DNA of 64,000 nucleotides from [Ruminococcus] torques ATCC 27756 (GCF_000153925.1 NZ_DS264345.1:62001-126000); one strand, 5' to 3'; counted from the stretch's first letter, positions 17,076-26,176 are shown. The notes: generated from the sequence alone by a model not told the origin. Made by a program: numbers and translations.

Positions 17076-19037
17076 ATGGAAAAGAAGAAGAAAACGAAAC
17101 GGATGCGCGAACTTGTCGAACTTCTGAATAAAGCGCGCCGTGCTTACGAACAGGAAAACACGGAGATCATGAGCAATTTCGAGTATGACCGTCTTTATGA
17201 CGAACTGTTGTCCTTAGAAAAAGAACTGGAAACAACGCTTGCCTCAAGCCCGACGGTCAATGTGGGATATGAAGTTTTGAGCGAGCTTCCGAAAGAGCGT
17301 CATGAAACGCCGATGTTGTCCCTTGATAAGACGAAAGATGTAGAACGATTGAGGGAATTTTTGGGAGATCAACAGGCGGTGATCTCATGGAAGATGGATG
17401 GTCTGACGATTGTTCTGACTTATGAAAACGGAGTTTTGAAAAAAGCGGTTACAAGGGGAAACGGGGAGATCGGAGAAGTTGTGACGAACAACGCAAAAGT
17501 ATTTCGTAATGTTCCGTTATCTATTCCGTTTAAAGGGGAGCTTGTGCTTCGGGGAGAAGCTGTTATTTCTTATAAAGATTTTGAAAAGATCAATGAAGAA
17601 ATCGGAGATGCCGATGCAAAATACAAGAATCCCCGTAACTTGTGCAGCGGATCGGTCCGCCAGTTAAACAATGAAGTGACGGCGAAGAGAAATGTAAGGT
17701 TTTATGCGTTCACGCTTGTGAAAGCTGACAATGTGGATTTTGAAAATTCAAGAGCATATCAACTGAAATGGCTGCAGGAACAAGGATTCGATGTTGTAGA
17801 GCATCATCTCGTTACCCGGGATACCGTCGGTGATGAAGTTGCGTGGTTTGCAGAGCATATTCGGGAAAACGAAGTGCCGTCGGACGGACTTGTTCTTATA
17901 TATGATGATATTTCTTATGGGCAGTCACTTGGAACAACGGCAAAGTTTCCGCGAGATTCCTTTGCGTTTAAGTGGGAGGATGAAGTGCGAAAGACGACGA
18001 TCCGTGAGATTGAATGGAGTCCGTCCAGAACAGGACTGATCAATCCTGTTGCGATCTTTGATCCTGTAGAATTAGAAGGAACAACAGTAAGCCGTGCAAG
18101 CGTTCATAATATCAGTATTATGGAGGAACTGGAACTGGGGATCGGAGATACGGTTACGGTGTATAAGGCAAATATGATCATCCCCCAGATTGCGGAAAAT
18201 CTGACGCGCAGCGGAGTAAGCGAGATTCCGAAAGAATGTCCTGTCTGTAAAAAGCCGACAAAAATATCTATGGAAAATAATACGAAAACGCTGTATTGTA
18301 TGAATCCGAAATGTCAGGCAAAGCATGTGAAGTCATTCAGTTTGTTTGCAAGCAGAGACGCTATGAATATCGAAGGACTGTCCGAGGCGACTTTGGAAAA
18401 ATTCATCATTAACGGGTATGTCAAAGATTTTACGGATATCTTCCATCTTGACAGATATGAAGCGGAAATAAAGACGATGGAAGGATTTGGAGAAAAATCT
18501 TATGAAAATCTGCGAAAAAGGATAGAAAATGCAAGAAAGACAACGCTTCCGAGGCTGATCTACAGTCTTGGGATTCCGAACATCGGAATCTCAAACGCAA
18601 AAATGATCTGTCGTGCGCTGGGAGAAGATCCAAAACGGGTCATCCGGGCGACGGAAGAAGAATTAAGCGCGATATCGGGTGTGGGAGGAGTGATAGCAGG
18701 TACATTTGTCGAATATTTTAAAGATACGGCGCATGTAGATGTTTTTGATCGTCTCCTCAAAGAAGTAGAACTTACGAAAGAAACGTCAGAAGAAGATCAG
18801 AAGTTTGCGGGAGTTAATTTTGTCATTACAGGCAGCGTAGAGCATTTTGTAAATCGGGCACAGGTAAAAGAAGAGATTGAAAAACGAGGCGGCAAAGTGA
18901 CGGGGAGCGTGACGTCAAAGACAAATTATCTGATTAACAACGATACCGGATCGGGAACGGCAAAAAACAAAAAAGCACGGGAACTTGGTATTCCGATCAT
19001 TTCGGAAGAAGATTTCCTTCAAATGATGAATGAATAG
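17076..19037 (+). CDS. ligA: NAD-dependent DNA ligase
   Basis: 653 residues from ATG 17076 (GGAG 9 bases upstream). The N-terminal Ia-like helices (FEYDRLYDELLSLE) bind NAD. The adenylated lysine is K106 in SWKMDGL; this is KMDG, within the KxDG consensus. Then come the OB fold, a four-cysteine zinc finger (CPVCKKP...CMNPKC), helix-hairpin-helix repeats (TLPRLIYSLGIPNIGISNA) and a C-terminal BRCT domain (FVITGSVEHF...). It seals nicks in replication and repair. It is the essential ligase of bacteria unless a second copy exists elsewhere. Confidence 0.95.
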   Translation: MEKKKKTKRMRELVELLNKARRAYEQENTEIMSNFEYDRLYDELLSLEKELETTLASSPTVNVGYEVLSELPKERHETPMLSLDKTKDVERLREFLGDQQAVISWKMDGLTIVLTYENGVLKKAVTRGNGEIGEVVTNNAKVFRNVPLSIPFKGELVLRGEAVISYKDFEKINEEIGDADAKYKNPRNLCSGSVRQLNNEVTAKRNVRFYAFTLVKADNVDFENSRAYQLKWLQEQGFDVVEHHLVTRDTVGDEVAWFAEHIRENEVPSDGLVLIYDDISYGQSLGTTAKFPRDSFAFKWEDEVRKTTIREIEWSPSRTGLINPVAIFDPVELEGTTVSRASVHNISIMEELELGIGDTVTVYKANMIIPQIAENLTRSGVSEIPKECPVCKKPTKISMENNTKTLYCMNPKCQAKHVKSFSLFASRDAMNIEGLSEATLEKFIINGYVKDFTDIFHLDRYEAEIKTMEGFGEKSYENLRKRIENARKTTLPRLIYSLGIPNIGISNAKMICRALGEDPKRVIRATEEELSAISGVGGVIAGTFVEYFKDTAHVDVFDRLLKEVELTKETSEEDQKFAGVNFVITGSVEHFVNRAQVKEEIEKRGGKVTGSVTSKTNYLINNDTGSGTAKNKKARELGIPIISEEDFLQMMNE

Positions 19038-19071
19038 AAAAAAGCGGATTCGATTTTTACAAAAACTTCAT

Positions 19072-19100
19072 TTGTACAATGAAGTCAAGTGTACTATAAT
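19072..19100 (+). promoter_or_regulatory. Promoter of the ClpX-like gene
   Basis: TTGTAC and a perfect TATAAT are separated by 17 bases, about 80 bases upstream of ATG 19180. Confidence 0.85.
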
Positions 19101-19179
19101 AAAAAAATACTTGTAAAAGAAAGTGGATAAACACAATGTCCATATAGATGAAAACAGTCAGAGAAAGACGAGGAGAATT

Positions 19180-20672
19180 ATGTCAGATCAGGATTTCATT
19201 TTAGTAGATGAGGAAGAAAAAGAGTCCACAGGGGCAGACGAGGTGGACAAAGAAGAGAAAAAAGACCATTTGGCAGTAAAGAAGGAAGAGGAAAAGAAAC
19301 GGAAAAAGACAACGATGATGATGGATATGAGAAGATCTGTCTCATCTGTCACAGACCGGAAAGCGTTGCGGGAAAGATGATCGAGATGCCGAATCATATT
19401 ACGGTATGCCGGGATTGTATGCAAAGAAGCTTTGATGCGATGACAGACGGCTCTGTTGATCTGAGCCGGCTTGTCAACATGCCGGGGGTACAGTTTCTTA
19501 ATTTATCGGATTTGGATCATATGCAGCCTAAAGCGCAGAAGATCAAGAAGAAAAAAGAAAAGCCGAAAGAGTTCCATCAACTTGATATTAAGAAGATTCC
19601 GGCGCCTCATAAGATCAAAGCAAGACTTGACGAATATGTAGTCGGACAGGAAAAAGCGAAGAAAGCGATGGCAGTCGCCGTTTATAATCATTATAAACGG
19701 GTTGCGTCAGATACAATGGACGATATCGAGATTGAAAAGTCGAATATGCTTATGATCGGACCGACGGGAAGCGGAAAGACGTATCTTGTCAAAACATTGG
19801 CAAAACTTCTTGACGTGCCGCTCGCCATTACAGACGCTACGTCGCTGACAGAAGCAGGATATATCGGAGATGATATAGAAAGCGTTGTTTCCAAACTACT
19901 TGCCGCTGCCGACAACGATGTAGAACGGGCGGAGCAGGGAATTATTTTTATCGATGAAATCGATAAGATCGCAAAAAAACATACGTCGAATCAAAGAGAT
20001 GTAAGCGGGGAATCAGTTCAGCAGGGAATGCTCAAACTTTTGGAAGGAAGCGAAGTGGAAGTTCCTGTCGGAGCGAACAGCAAGAACGCGATGGTTCCTT
20101 TGACAACGGTCAATACGAAAAATATTTTGTTTATTTGTGCCGGCGCATTTCCGGATCTGGAAGATATTATAAAAGAGCGTCTTACAAAGAAAACGTCTAT
20201 GGGATTTAATGCAGAACTAAAAGATAAGTATGAGCATGACGAGGACATTTTGTCGAAAGTGACGGTGGAAGATCTGAGAAAATTCGGTATGATCCCGGAG
20301 TTCCTCGGACGTATGCCGATCATATTTACATTGAAAGGTCTTGATAAAGATATGCTTGTTAAGATCTTGAAAGAGCCGAGAAATGCGATCTTAAAACAGT
20401 ATCAGAAGCTGCTTGCCCTTGATGAAGTAAGTCTGGTGTTTGATGACGGCGCTCTTGAGACGATTGCGGAAAAAGCAATGGAAAAAGATACCGGGGCGAG
20501 AGCGCTTCGGGCGATCATCGAAGAGTTTATGTTGGATATTATGTATGAAATCCCCAAAGATGACAACATCGGGGAAGTGACGATCACAAGAGAGTATATT
20601 GAAGGTACGGGAGGTCCTGTCATTAAACTGCGGGGACAGCAGTCGATCGCGATGAAAGAGGATCATTCGTAA
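19180..20672 (+). pseudogene. clpX: Variant ClpX-like AAA+ unfoldase, interrupted by a one-base frameshift
   Basis: ATG 19180 (GAGGAG upstream) opens a frame MSDQDFILVDEEEK... with an acidic/basic tail. At the A5 run 19303-19307 the ClpX sequence continues in the -1 frame: a four-cysteine zinc finger (CLICHRP...CRDCMQ), Walker A GPTGSGKTYL, Walker B IIFIDEIDKIA, the pore-loop region and a C-terminal small domain. No start codon exists in the second frame before 19377, and starting there loses half the finger. One extra A would restore a ~497-residue protein. The acidic N-terminal extension and the insertion before IPAPHKIKARLDEYVVGQEKAK differ from housekeeping ClpX, so this is probably a lineage-specific paralogue. 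It would unfold substrates for ClpP. Confidence 0.8.
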
Positions 20673-20684
20673 AAGAGAGAGTAA

Positions 20685-20731
20685 AACCGGAAGATTTGGT
20701 CATAGATCAGAGCCTTCCGGCTTTTCTTTTG
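20685..20731 (+). terminator. Terminator of the ClpX-like gene
   Basis: CCGGAAG (20687-20693) pairs with CTTCCGG, with an inner pairing of GGTC with GATC, followed by CTTTTCTTTT. Confidence 0.8.
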
Positions 20732-20763
20732 ATTTTCTTTAGAAAAACTTTCAAACATATATA

Positions 20764-20792
20764 TTGACCATTCATATTATATATTATATAAT
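20764..20792 (+). promoter_or_regulatory. Promoter and likely operator of the PadR operon
   Basis: TTGACC and TATAAT with a 17-base spacer. The surrounding 20770-20800 is an AT-rich quasi-palindrome (ATATTATATAATATAAATAT), a plausible autoregulatory PadR site. The operator is inferred. Confidence 0.75.
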
Positions 20793-20844
20793 ATAAATAT
20801 ATTAAACATATAAATAAATAAAACATATATAAAGGAGTGAGAAT

Positions 20845-21165
20845 ATGACATTACCGTTGAGTGCACCGATGCTCGATCTTCTTGTCCTCTCTGTGATTGC
20901 AGAAGAAGATGCGTATGGTTATCAGATCGGCAGGATCATTAAAAGAGCGTCGGCTACGATGAAAGATTCTGCGTTGTACCCGATATTAAAGCGGCTTCAG
21001 GAAAATCATTTTGTGGAAACGTATGATAGACAGTTTCAGGGAAGAAACAGGAAGTATTATACGATCACAGATGCCGGGAGACAGTATCTGGCAGAATTGA
21101 CAGAGGAATGGGAGCGTTATCGGACGGTTGTGGATGATATTGTAAAGGGAGGGAATTTATCATGA
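20845..21165 (+). CDS. PadR family transcriptional regulator
   Basis: 106 residues, starting at ATG 20845 after AAGGAG. A winged-helix domain with the PadR hallmark LDLLVLSVIAEEDAYGYQI, then SALYPILKRLQENHFVETY and GRNRKYYTITDAGRQYL. It is a short (subfamily 2-like) PadR with a small dimerisation helix. The gene overlaps the DUF1700 gene by 4 bases, and the three-gene order PadR-DUF1700-DUF4097 is a common Firmicutes envelope-stress module. It probably represses its own operon. Confidence 0.93.
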   Translation: MTLPLSAPMLDLLVLSVIAEEDAYGYQIGRIIKRASATMKDSALYPILKRLQENHFVETYDRQFQGRNRKYYTITDAGRQYLAELTEEWERYRTVVDDIVKGGNLS

Positions 21166-21758
21166 CAAAAAGTGAATATATGAAAAAATTGTCATACAGT
21201 CTCAGAAGGCTACCGAAAGAAGATTTCAATCAGGCGATAGACTACTTTGAGGAATACTTTGCAGAGGCGGGAGAGGAGAATGAACAGCAGGCGATCGAAG
21301 ATCTTGGATCGCCGGAAGATGCGGCAAAAGAATTGATTATGAATCTGGCGGAAAAGAATATGGAGCAGCCGCCGAAAACGGTAAAACACAGTTTTAAGGC
21401 AGTCTGGATCGGTATTCTCGGAATCTGCGCGGCGCCGATCGCACTTCCGATCGCACTTTCTTTGATCTGTGTGATCGCAGCCGTGATTGTTTCTGTTTTC
21501 TGTGTGTTTGCAGGCTTGTTTCTTACGGCGGTTACGCTGGCGGGAGCTGCGGTGATCGGCGTGATAGGAGGAGCGGCTCTGCTGATCCAAAGTCTCCCGG
21601 ATGGATTGGCGACATTAGGATTCAGTCTTTGCTGCGGCGCAGTAGGAATTATGTCTGTATATGGAATTTTCTGTTTCTTGAAATGGCTTCTTTATAAAGT
21701 GGCTCAGCTTTTAGGAAAGATTATGAAGGGAGGAAAGAAAAATGAAAAAAATAACTAA
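21162..21758 (+). CDS. DUF1700 (HAAS domain) membrane protein
   Basis: 198 residues. The first ~65 residues form the helical HAAS signalling domain (MTKSEYMKKLSYSLRRLP, then FEEYFAEAGEENE and DLGSPEDAAKELI). Two to four hydrophobic segments follow (about 83-190). HAAS proteins are thought to link PadR regulators to membrane sensing. The gene overlaps its neighbours on both sides (4 and 17 bases), so the operon is translationally coupled. Confidence 0.85.
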   Translation: MTKSEYMKKLSYSLRRLPKEDFNQAIDYFEEYFAEAGEENEQQAIEDLGSPEDAAKELIMNLAEKNMEQPPKTVKHSFKAVWIGILGICAAPIALPIALSLICVIAAVIVSVFCVFAGLFLTAVTLAGAAVIGVIGGAALLIQSLPDGLATLGFSLCCGAVGIMSVYGIFCFLKWLLYKVAQLLGKIMKGGKKNEKNN

Positions 21759-22998
21759 GCGGATTTTGATTGCTTCGGCAGTGACAGCCGGAACAGGAGT
21801 TGTCTTTATGGGAGTTGGAATCGCATTAGGCGGCTGGCCCGGAGTTGTTTTTACAAAAGGCGGAATCCATTCACCGTACGAGCAGAAAACTCCTTATCGG
21901 CAGGAAAAGAAAGAGATCGAACCTTTTTCAGAACTGAGTCTCTATGTGGGAAGCGAAGCGGATGTAGTTGTTATGGCTTCAAAAGATGAGAAATATTATG
22001 TCGAATATACACTTGACGGAAATTACGGTAAACCTAAATGTGAATTAACAAATGGAAAACTTTCTATTGCTCAGCAAGATCACAACGGATATATGACAGG
22101 TATGTTCGGATTGAACCTCGGAGAAAATCTATCAGGAGAAAAATCTTACATTACAGTTTATATTCCGAAAGGAACGCTTCTTGAAACCGCAGATATATAC
22201 AATGATTATGGGAATGTCAACTGGTCAAATGTCAATGGAAAAAAAGTGTCGATCGAGGCGGACAGCGGAAATGTAAAAATAGAACAGTCGGAAACAACGT
22301 CAATGAAACTGACTTTGAACGACGGAGATGCATTCGCAGACAAACTGAAAGCGGAAACATTTACGCTGCAATCGGATTATGGCGACAGTACACTTTCCAA
22401 TGTTTCCGGTAAGACGTTTACAGTGCAGTCAGAATGCGGAGATGTAAAAACAGAGCAGTCGGAAACAACGTCGATGGAACTGATTTTAAATGACGGAGAT
22501 GTATCTGTAGATGGACTGAAAGCGGAAACGTTTGTATTACAATCGGAGTATGGCGACAGCACGATTTCCGATGTTTCCGGTAAGGTGTTTACGGTACAGT
22601 CGGAATGCGGAGAAGTGGAATTAGACCGGGTTTTGTTTGAAAAGATGAAAGTGGAAGCGCTGGATGGAGACGTATTATCGAGTGAAATTTCCTGTTCTTT
22701 TGCAGATGTGACATTAGAATACGGGGATCTTCGCTGGGATGCGCAAAAACTGGAAAATTTGACCTGCCAGGCCGAGTGCGGAGACGTAGATCTTATTCTT
22801 CCCGAAGAACTGGAAAAGTATGAAGTTGATCTGCAGATTGAATACGGAGATCTTTCTCTGCCCAAAGACACTCCCCATGATCAGTATAGAGAGGAAGACG
22901 GAGAAGTATCTTACCGCATATCGGCATCAGAGAAAAATGCAGGAAAGAAGATCTCCGTCATAAATGAGGAGGGCGATGTAAAGGTTCGCTATCGCTAA
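21742..22998 (+). CDS. DUF4097 beta-repeat protein with a tandem internal duplication
   Basis: 418 residues. One membrane helix (about 10-30) is followed by an extracytoplasmic right-handed beta-helix-like domain of the DUF4097 type, with recurring N/DGD and YGD turns. Two consecutive 57-residue blocks (DNA 22273-22443 and 22444-22614) are near-identical, beginning VKIEQSETTS and VKTEQSETTS and ending in QSECG, so part of the solenoid arose by a recent duplication. It probably sits on the outer face of the membrane as part of the PadR/HAAS module. No ligand is known. Confidence 0.85.
   Translation: MKKITKRILIASAVTAGTGVVFMGVGIALGGWPGVVFTKGGIHSPYEQKTPYRQEKKEIEPFSELSLYVGSEADVVVMASKDEKYYVEYTLDGNYGKPKCELTNGKLSIAQQDHNGYMTGMFGLNLGENLSGEKSYITVYIPKGTLLETADIYNDYGNVNWSNVNGKKVSIEADSGNVKIEQSETTSMKLTLNDGDAFADKLKAETFTLQSDYGDSTLSNVSGKTFTVQSECGDVKTEQSETTSMELILNDGDVSVDGLKAETFVLQSEYGDSTISDVSGKVFTVQSECGEVELDRVLFEKMKVEALDGDVLSSEISCSFADVTLEYGDLRWDAQKLENLTCQAECGDVDLILPEELEKYEVDLQIEYGDLSLPKDTPHDQYREEDGEVSYRISASEKNAGKKISVINEEGDVKVRYR
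22273..22614 (+). repeat. Tandem 171-bp duplication inside the DUF4097 gene
   Basis: Two in-frame 171-bp units (57 codons each), clearly alike in DNA (for example CAGTCGGAAACAACGTC in both) and in protein. The divergence is mostly at third positions and in a short central stretch. Confidence 0.9.
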
Positions 22999-23008
22999 AT
23001 TTAAATCG

Positions 23009-24715
23009 TTATAATTTTCGCATCACTTCAAATGTATGGTAAAGATTTAACTGCCCGTATCCCCATATACGATTAGGATACTCCATCGTATCGGGACGCA
23101 GAGCTCCGAGTATGAGAAGACTTCTGATTTGGAAGGAATCTATACCCGGAGCTTTTTGAATATAGAGAAGCCATTCCAACATCAACGCCACAGCGCCGGC
23201 AGTGACGGCACAGGCTGCGCAGGAGCCGGAATGTGTTTCAAATCGTCCGTTGGAAACAGGACCGCGTATATTAATCCCGGGAGCAGTTAAGTCCGGCTTG
23301 ATCTGACCGGATCGTGTATATCCTCTGCCTGATGTTTGAGATACGGCGTTTGTCGTTCCGTTATAATAGGAAACGACAACGGGACTTTGAGTATTTGCGG
23401 GATTGGTTAAAGTATAATAGGGGTCAGATTCAAGAAAATACACTTCTCCGTCAATAAATTCCGTGACAGGAAGCCACATGTGAAACTGACCGTCGGTGAC
23501 GGTGATCGGTTCAATGACGATTTTCCAAATGCCTGCCGCCGGGCTGTTAAAACGGAAAAATACAAGTTCGGAAGTGGTTTTTTCTACGAGGATACGGTAA
23601 TCGACCGATACCTTTGTACGCTCAAAGAGAAAATCAAGCTCTGCGCTTGATCCCGCATGAAAAGGGATTCGCGAGGTGTCTTCCCCGGAAGGGGATATAA
23701 TGGATATGGACGATGTATTCGGAATATCTGTCCATAATTCCATGGAAAATCCCGAAACATTTTCTCCGACGCGGATTTCTACCGTTTTGTTTTTTGATCC
23801 GTTCGTTAAAGTATTGGCATAGTGATGACGCTGATCCGCCTCATTTCCGGTTCCGATGACGGCGATATGATTGGCAAGCGAACCATAATTTTCAATTAGA
23901 TTCGGGAGCGGAAGCGTCCCGATATGTCCGCCCATATTAGAACCGACTGTAAAACAGATGACAAGAGGAAGATTCAGGGAATCTGCAAGAAGGTTTAAAT
24001 AGCGGATTCCGAGCATAAGATCTGTTTCCTGGTAGCATTCGGCATCAGAAGGAATGAAATAATAGTCTCGGAGATATTGCTTTGCCTGTTTTAGTTTCAC
24101 AACGGCGATAGAGGCTTCAGGTGCGGCGCCGAGAAATTCTTCTTCAGGAACGGCGCTTCCGCATGCAAGGGCAGCGGCGTAAGTTCCGTGCCCTGTTTCA
24201 TCAGTGGATGGAACAAGATCAAACGGAGAATCCGATCTAAGAGCTTCGTTGATCTGTTCTTCCGTAAATTCGCTTCCGTAAGAAAAATGTTCCGGCATTG
24301 TTCCGGTCTGCACAGTTTGATCCCAAATAGCGCGGATGCGGGTTGTATTATCTAAGTTTTGAAAAACCGGATTTGTATAGTCGATTCCGCTGTCAAGAAA
24401 TCCGATCAAAATATTGCGTCCTTTAAGCTGAAGCGTAGGGTAGTTTTGAACAGGGAGGATTCCGGCTTCGTTGAGTGTCTGCATATTAAGAGGCGAATAG
24501 CAGTTCGGAATCGAAGCATATGAATATTTCGGCAGAGTGATCGGGTCGGAAATCTCCTTTGGAAGATAGAAGCATTTGTAAGAAAATCCCGCTTCCTGTT
24601 CACAGCGATGCACGTTCATGAGACTGTTGAAAAAGGGAGTTCGGACATGGTTTCCGATAAAGTCGCGGTAATCTTCGGATAAAATATGTTCACGGCATGT
24701 TTCGCGGTCAAGCAT
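23009..24715 (-). CDS. S8 (subtilisin-like) peptidase with unusual nucleophile motif
   Basis: 568 residues, no clear signal peptide. D108 (GFLDSGIDYTN), H176 (ETGHGTYAAALACG) and the oxyanion Asn (TVGSNMGG) are in place. The nucleophile motif reads H-S-G-S-C-A-A-C-A where SGTSMAAP is expected, so a cysteine (C499) occupies the aligned serine position, unless the neighbouring S498 acts instead. A ~180-residue beta-rich insertion lies between the Asn and nucleophile regions, as in CspB-like clostridial subtilases. The role may be germination-type proprotein processing or cell-surface proteolysis; neither is shown. Activity is uncertain because of the motif. Confidence 0.85.
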   Translation of the reverse strand: MLDRETCREHILSEDYRDFIGNHVRTPFFNSLMNVHRCEQEAGFSYKCFYLPKEISDPITLPKYSYASIPNCYSPLNMQTLNEAGILPVQNYPTLQLKGRNILIGFLDSGIDYTNPVFQNLDNTTRIRAIWDQTVQTGTMPEHFSYGSEFTEEQINEALRSDSPFDLVPSTDETGHGTYAAALACGSAVPEEEFLGAAPEASIAVVKLKQAKQYLRDYYFIPSDAECYQETDLMLGIRYLNLLADSLNLPLVICFTVGSNMGGHIGTLPLPNLIENYGSLANHIAVIGTGNEADQRHHYANTLTNGSKNKTVEIRVGENVSGFSMELWTDIPNTSSISIISPSGEDTSRIPFHAGSSAELDFLFERTKVSVDYRILVEKTTSELVFFRFNSPAAGIWKIVIEPITVTDGQFHMWLPVTEFIDGEVYFLESDPYYTLTNPANTQSPVVVSYYNGTTNAVSQTSGRGYTRSGQIKPDLTAPGINIRGPVSNGRFETHSGSCAACAVTAGAVALMLEWLLYIQKAPGIDSFQIRSLLILGALRPDTMEYPNRIWGYGQLNLYHTFEVMRKL

Positions 24716-24858
24716 AAAATAAATTCTCCGATTTGATTTTTATATCATATGCGGAAAATCAGAACCTCATTCTTGAAAAAATGAAAAAAGAGTGTTTGAT
24801 CTAAAGAACGCTTCCGAAGAATCAGAAGTGAAAAAAGTATAAATTCCAATGAGAAATG

Positions 24859-24886
24859 TTGAAGTTGTTTCAGAAAAGGGTATAAT
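24859..24886 (+). promoter_or_regulatory. Promoter of the zinc-ribbon/11-mer repeat gene
   Basis: TTGAAG and TATAAT with a 16-base spacer, about 87 bases upstream of ATG 24973. Confidence 0.7.
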
Positions 24887-24972
24887 AATGATAACTTAAA
24901 TATCAGATACGACCGATGTTTTTTGTACTTCGGACGTCCGTTTGGATAAAAGACGAAAGGAGATTGATACAC

Positions 24973-25686
24973 ATGAAAGATTTTTTTGAAAATTTCGGAA
25001 AACGGTTCGGAGAGACTGCCGAAATGGTGACGAATAAAGCAGGAGAGATGATAGAGATCCAGAGAGTTAAAAGTCAGATCAGAGATCTTGCTCGTGAAAA
25101 CGCCGTTGATATGATGGAGTTGGGCAAAGCGGTGTATGAGCGTTATAAATCAGGCGAAGAACTTGACGATAGCACTGCGCAGATTTGTGATTCGATAAAA
25201 GAACGGGAAAAGGAAATTGAAAAGTACGAACGCAAGATCGCGGTTTTGAAAGGTTCTGCAGCTTGTGTTAAATGCGGCAGAATGGTTTCGGAAGATATGG
25301 CATACTGCCCGTACTGCGGAGAGAAGATGGAGGCCCGGGATATGGAAGAGGCGACGGAGGAGTATGCGGAGAAAGTAAAGGAAAAAGCAGCGGATGTTGC
25401 CGAAGCGATGGCTGATAAAGCAGAAGAAACGGCAAAAAAGATAGGAGAAGCTGCGCAGAAAGCAGCGTATAAGACAGAAGAAGTGCTTGAAAAAGCGGCA
25501 GATAAGACGACCCAGGCTGTTCATAAAGCAGCGGAAAAAACGACGGAAGCAGTTCATAAAGCGGCGGATAAAGCTGAGGAAACAGCGCATAAATCAGCGG
25601 ATAAAGCAGAAGAAGCGGCGCATAGATCAGCGGAGAAAGCAGAAGATGCGGCAGATAAGACAGTGGAGAAACTCAATGAAGATTAG
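24973..25686 (+). CDS. Zinc-ribbon protein with amphipathic 11-mer (LEA-like) repeats
   Basis: 237 residues from ATG 24973 (AAGGAG 10 bases upstream). Residues ~1-85 are a charged coiled coil starting MKDFFENFGKRFGETAEMV. A two-CxxC zinc ribbon follows (CVKCGRM...CPYCGEK). The C-terminal half is a lysine/alanine/glutamate-rich helix, ending in five strict 11-residue repeats of the form K(A/S)A(D/E)K(A/T)(E/T)xAxH. This recalls LEA group 3 and apolipoprotein 11-mers, which form surface-binding amphipathic helices. Function unknown; membrane or stress protection is a guess. The gene end overlaps lspA. Confidence 0.8.
   Translation: MKDFFENFGKRFGETAEMVTNKAGEMIEIQRVKSQIRDLARENAVDMMELGKAVYERYKSGEELDDSTAQICDSIKEREKEIEKYERKIAVLKGSAACVKCGRMVSEDMAYCPYCGEKMEARDMEEATEEYAEKVKEKAADVAEAMADKAEETAKKIGEAAQKAAYKTEEVLEKAADKTTQAVHKAAEKTTEAVHKAADKAEETAHKSADKAEEAAHRSAEKAEDAADKTVEKLNED
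25492..25656 (+). repeat. Five tandem 33-bp coding repeats
   Basis: Five consecutive 33-base units encode 11-residue repeats that begin KAADK, KAAEK, KAADK, KSADK and RSAEK and share a KAADK-(T/A)-(T/E)-x-A-x-H pattern. A partial unit (KTVEKLNED) ends the protein. Confidence 0.9.
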
Positions 25687-26176
25687 ATGGTTTCCGATCA
25701 CGGCAGCTTTGGCTGCCGCAGATCAGGCGGCAAAATGCTATGCCGAGAATAAACTTGCAAAAGGAGAAGAACGTGCGATTACAGACAAGGTTGTTTTACG
25801 GCACGTTCAAAACGAAGGAGTCTGTATGAGCCTTCTGGAAGATGAACCTGAGACTGCCCGTATTTTGGCGGGAGCGGCGTCGGGAGCTGTGCTCGGATGG
25901 CATGCCTTTACGGTTGTGACAAAGAAGAAGAGGTTTTGGAAAAAGGCAGGACTTTCATTGATGGCGGCAGGCTCGATCAGTAATATGTTCGATCGGCTCG
26001 TTCGCGGACACGTTGTAGATTATGTGGGATTTCGCTTGGAAGATAAACATTTGGAAGGGATCACATATAATTTCGCGGATTTCTTTATCGCAGCAGGAGC
26101 TGTCATTACAGTGATGACAAAACTGTTTCGACCGGGCTCGAAAAAGAAGAAAAAAGCAAAAACGAAAAGTGTCTGA
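25676..26176 (+). CDS. lspA: Signal peptidase II-like protein (LspA)
   Basis: 166 residues. ATG 25676 lies within the last codons of the repeat protein, giving an 11-base overlap. Four hydrophobic segments are visible. The catalytic aspartates of lipoprotein signal peptidase are present: SNMFDRLVRGHVVDYV and YNFADFFIAAG. The first motif is altered (NEGVCMSLL in place of NxGxAFSLL), so this may be a divergent paralogue, not the main LspA. It would cleave prolipoproteins at the outer face of the membrane. It ends in a lysine-rich tail. Confidence 0.82.
   Translation: MKIRWFPITAALAAADQAAKCYAENKLAKGEERAITDKVVLRHVQNEGVCMSLLEDEPETARILAGAASGAVLGWHAFTVVTKKKRFWKKAGLSLMAAGSISNMFDRLVRGHVVDYVGFRLEDKHLEGITYNFADFFIAAGAVITVMTKLFRPGSKKKKKAKTKSV

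Noticed and set aside
25150-25590. Minus-strand ORF of 146 codons
   Set aside because: A shadow of the repeat protein. The phenylalanine/arginine-rich composition comes from reading Lys/Ala/Glu codons backwards.
25492-25656. CRISPR-like 33-bp repeats
   Set aside because: In-frame coding repeats without spacers.
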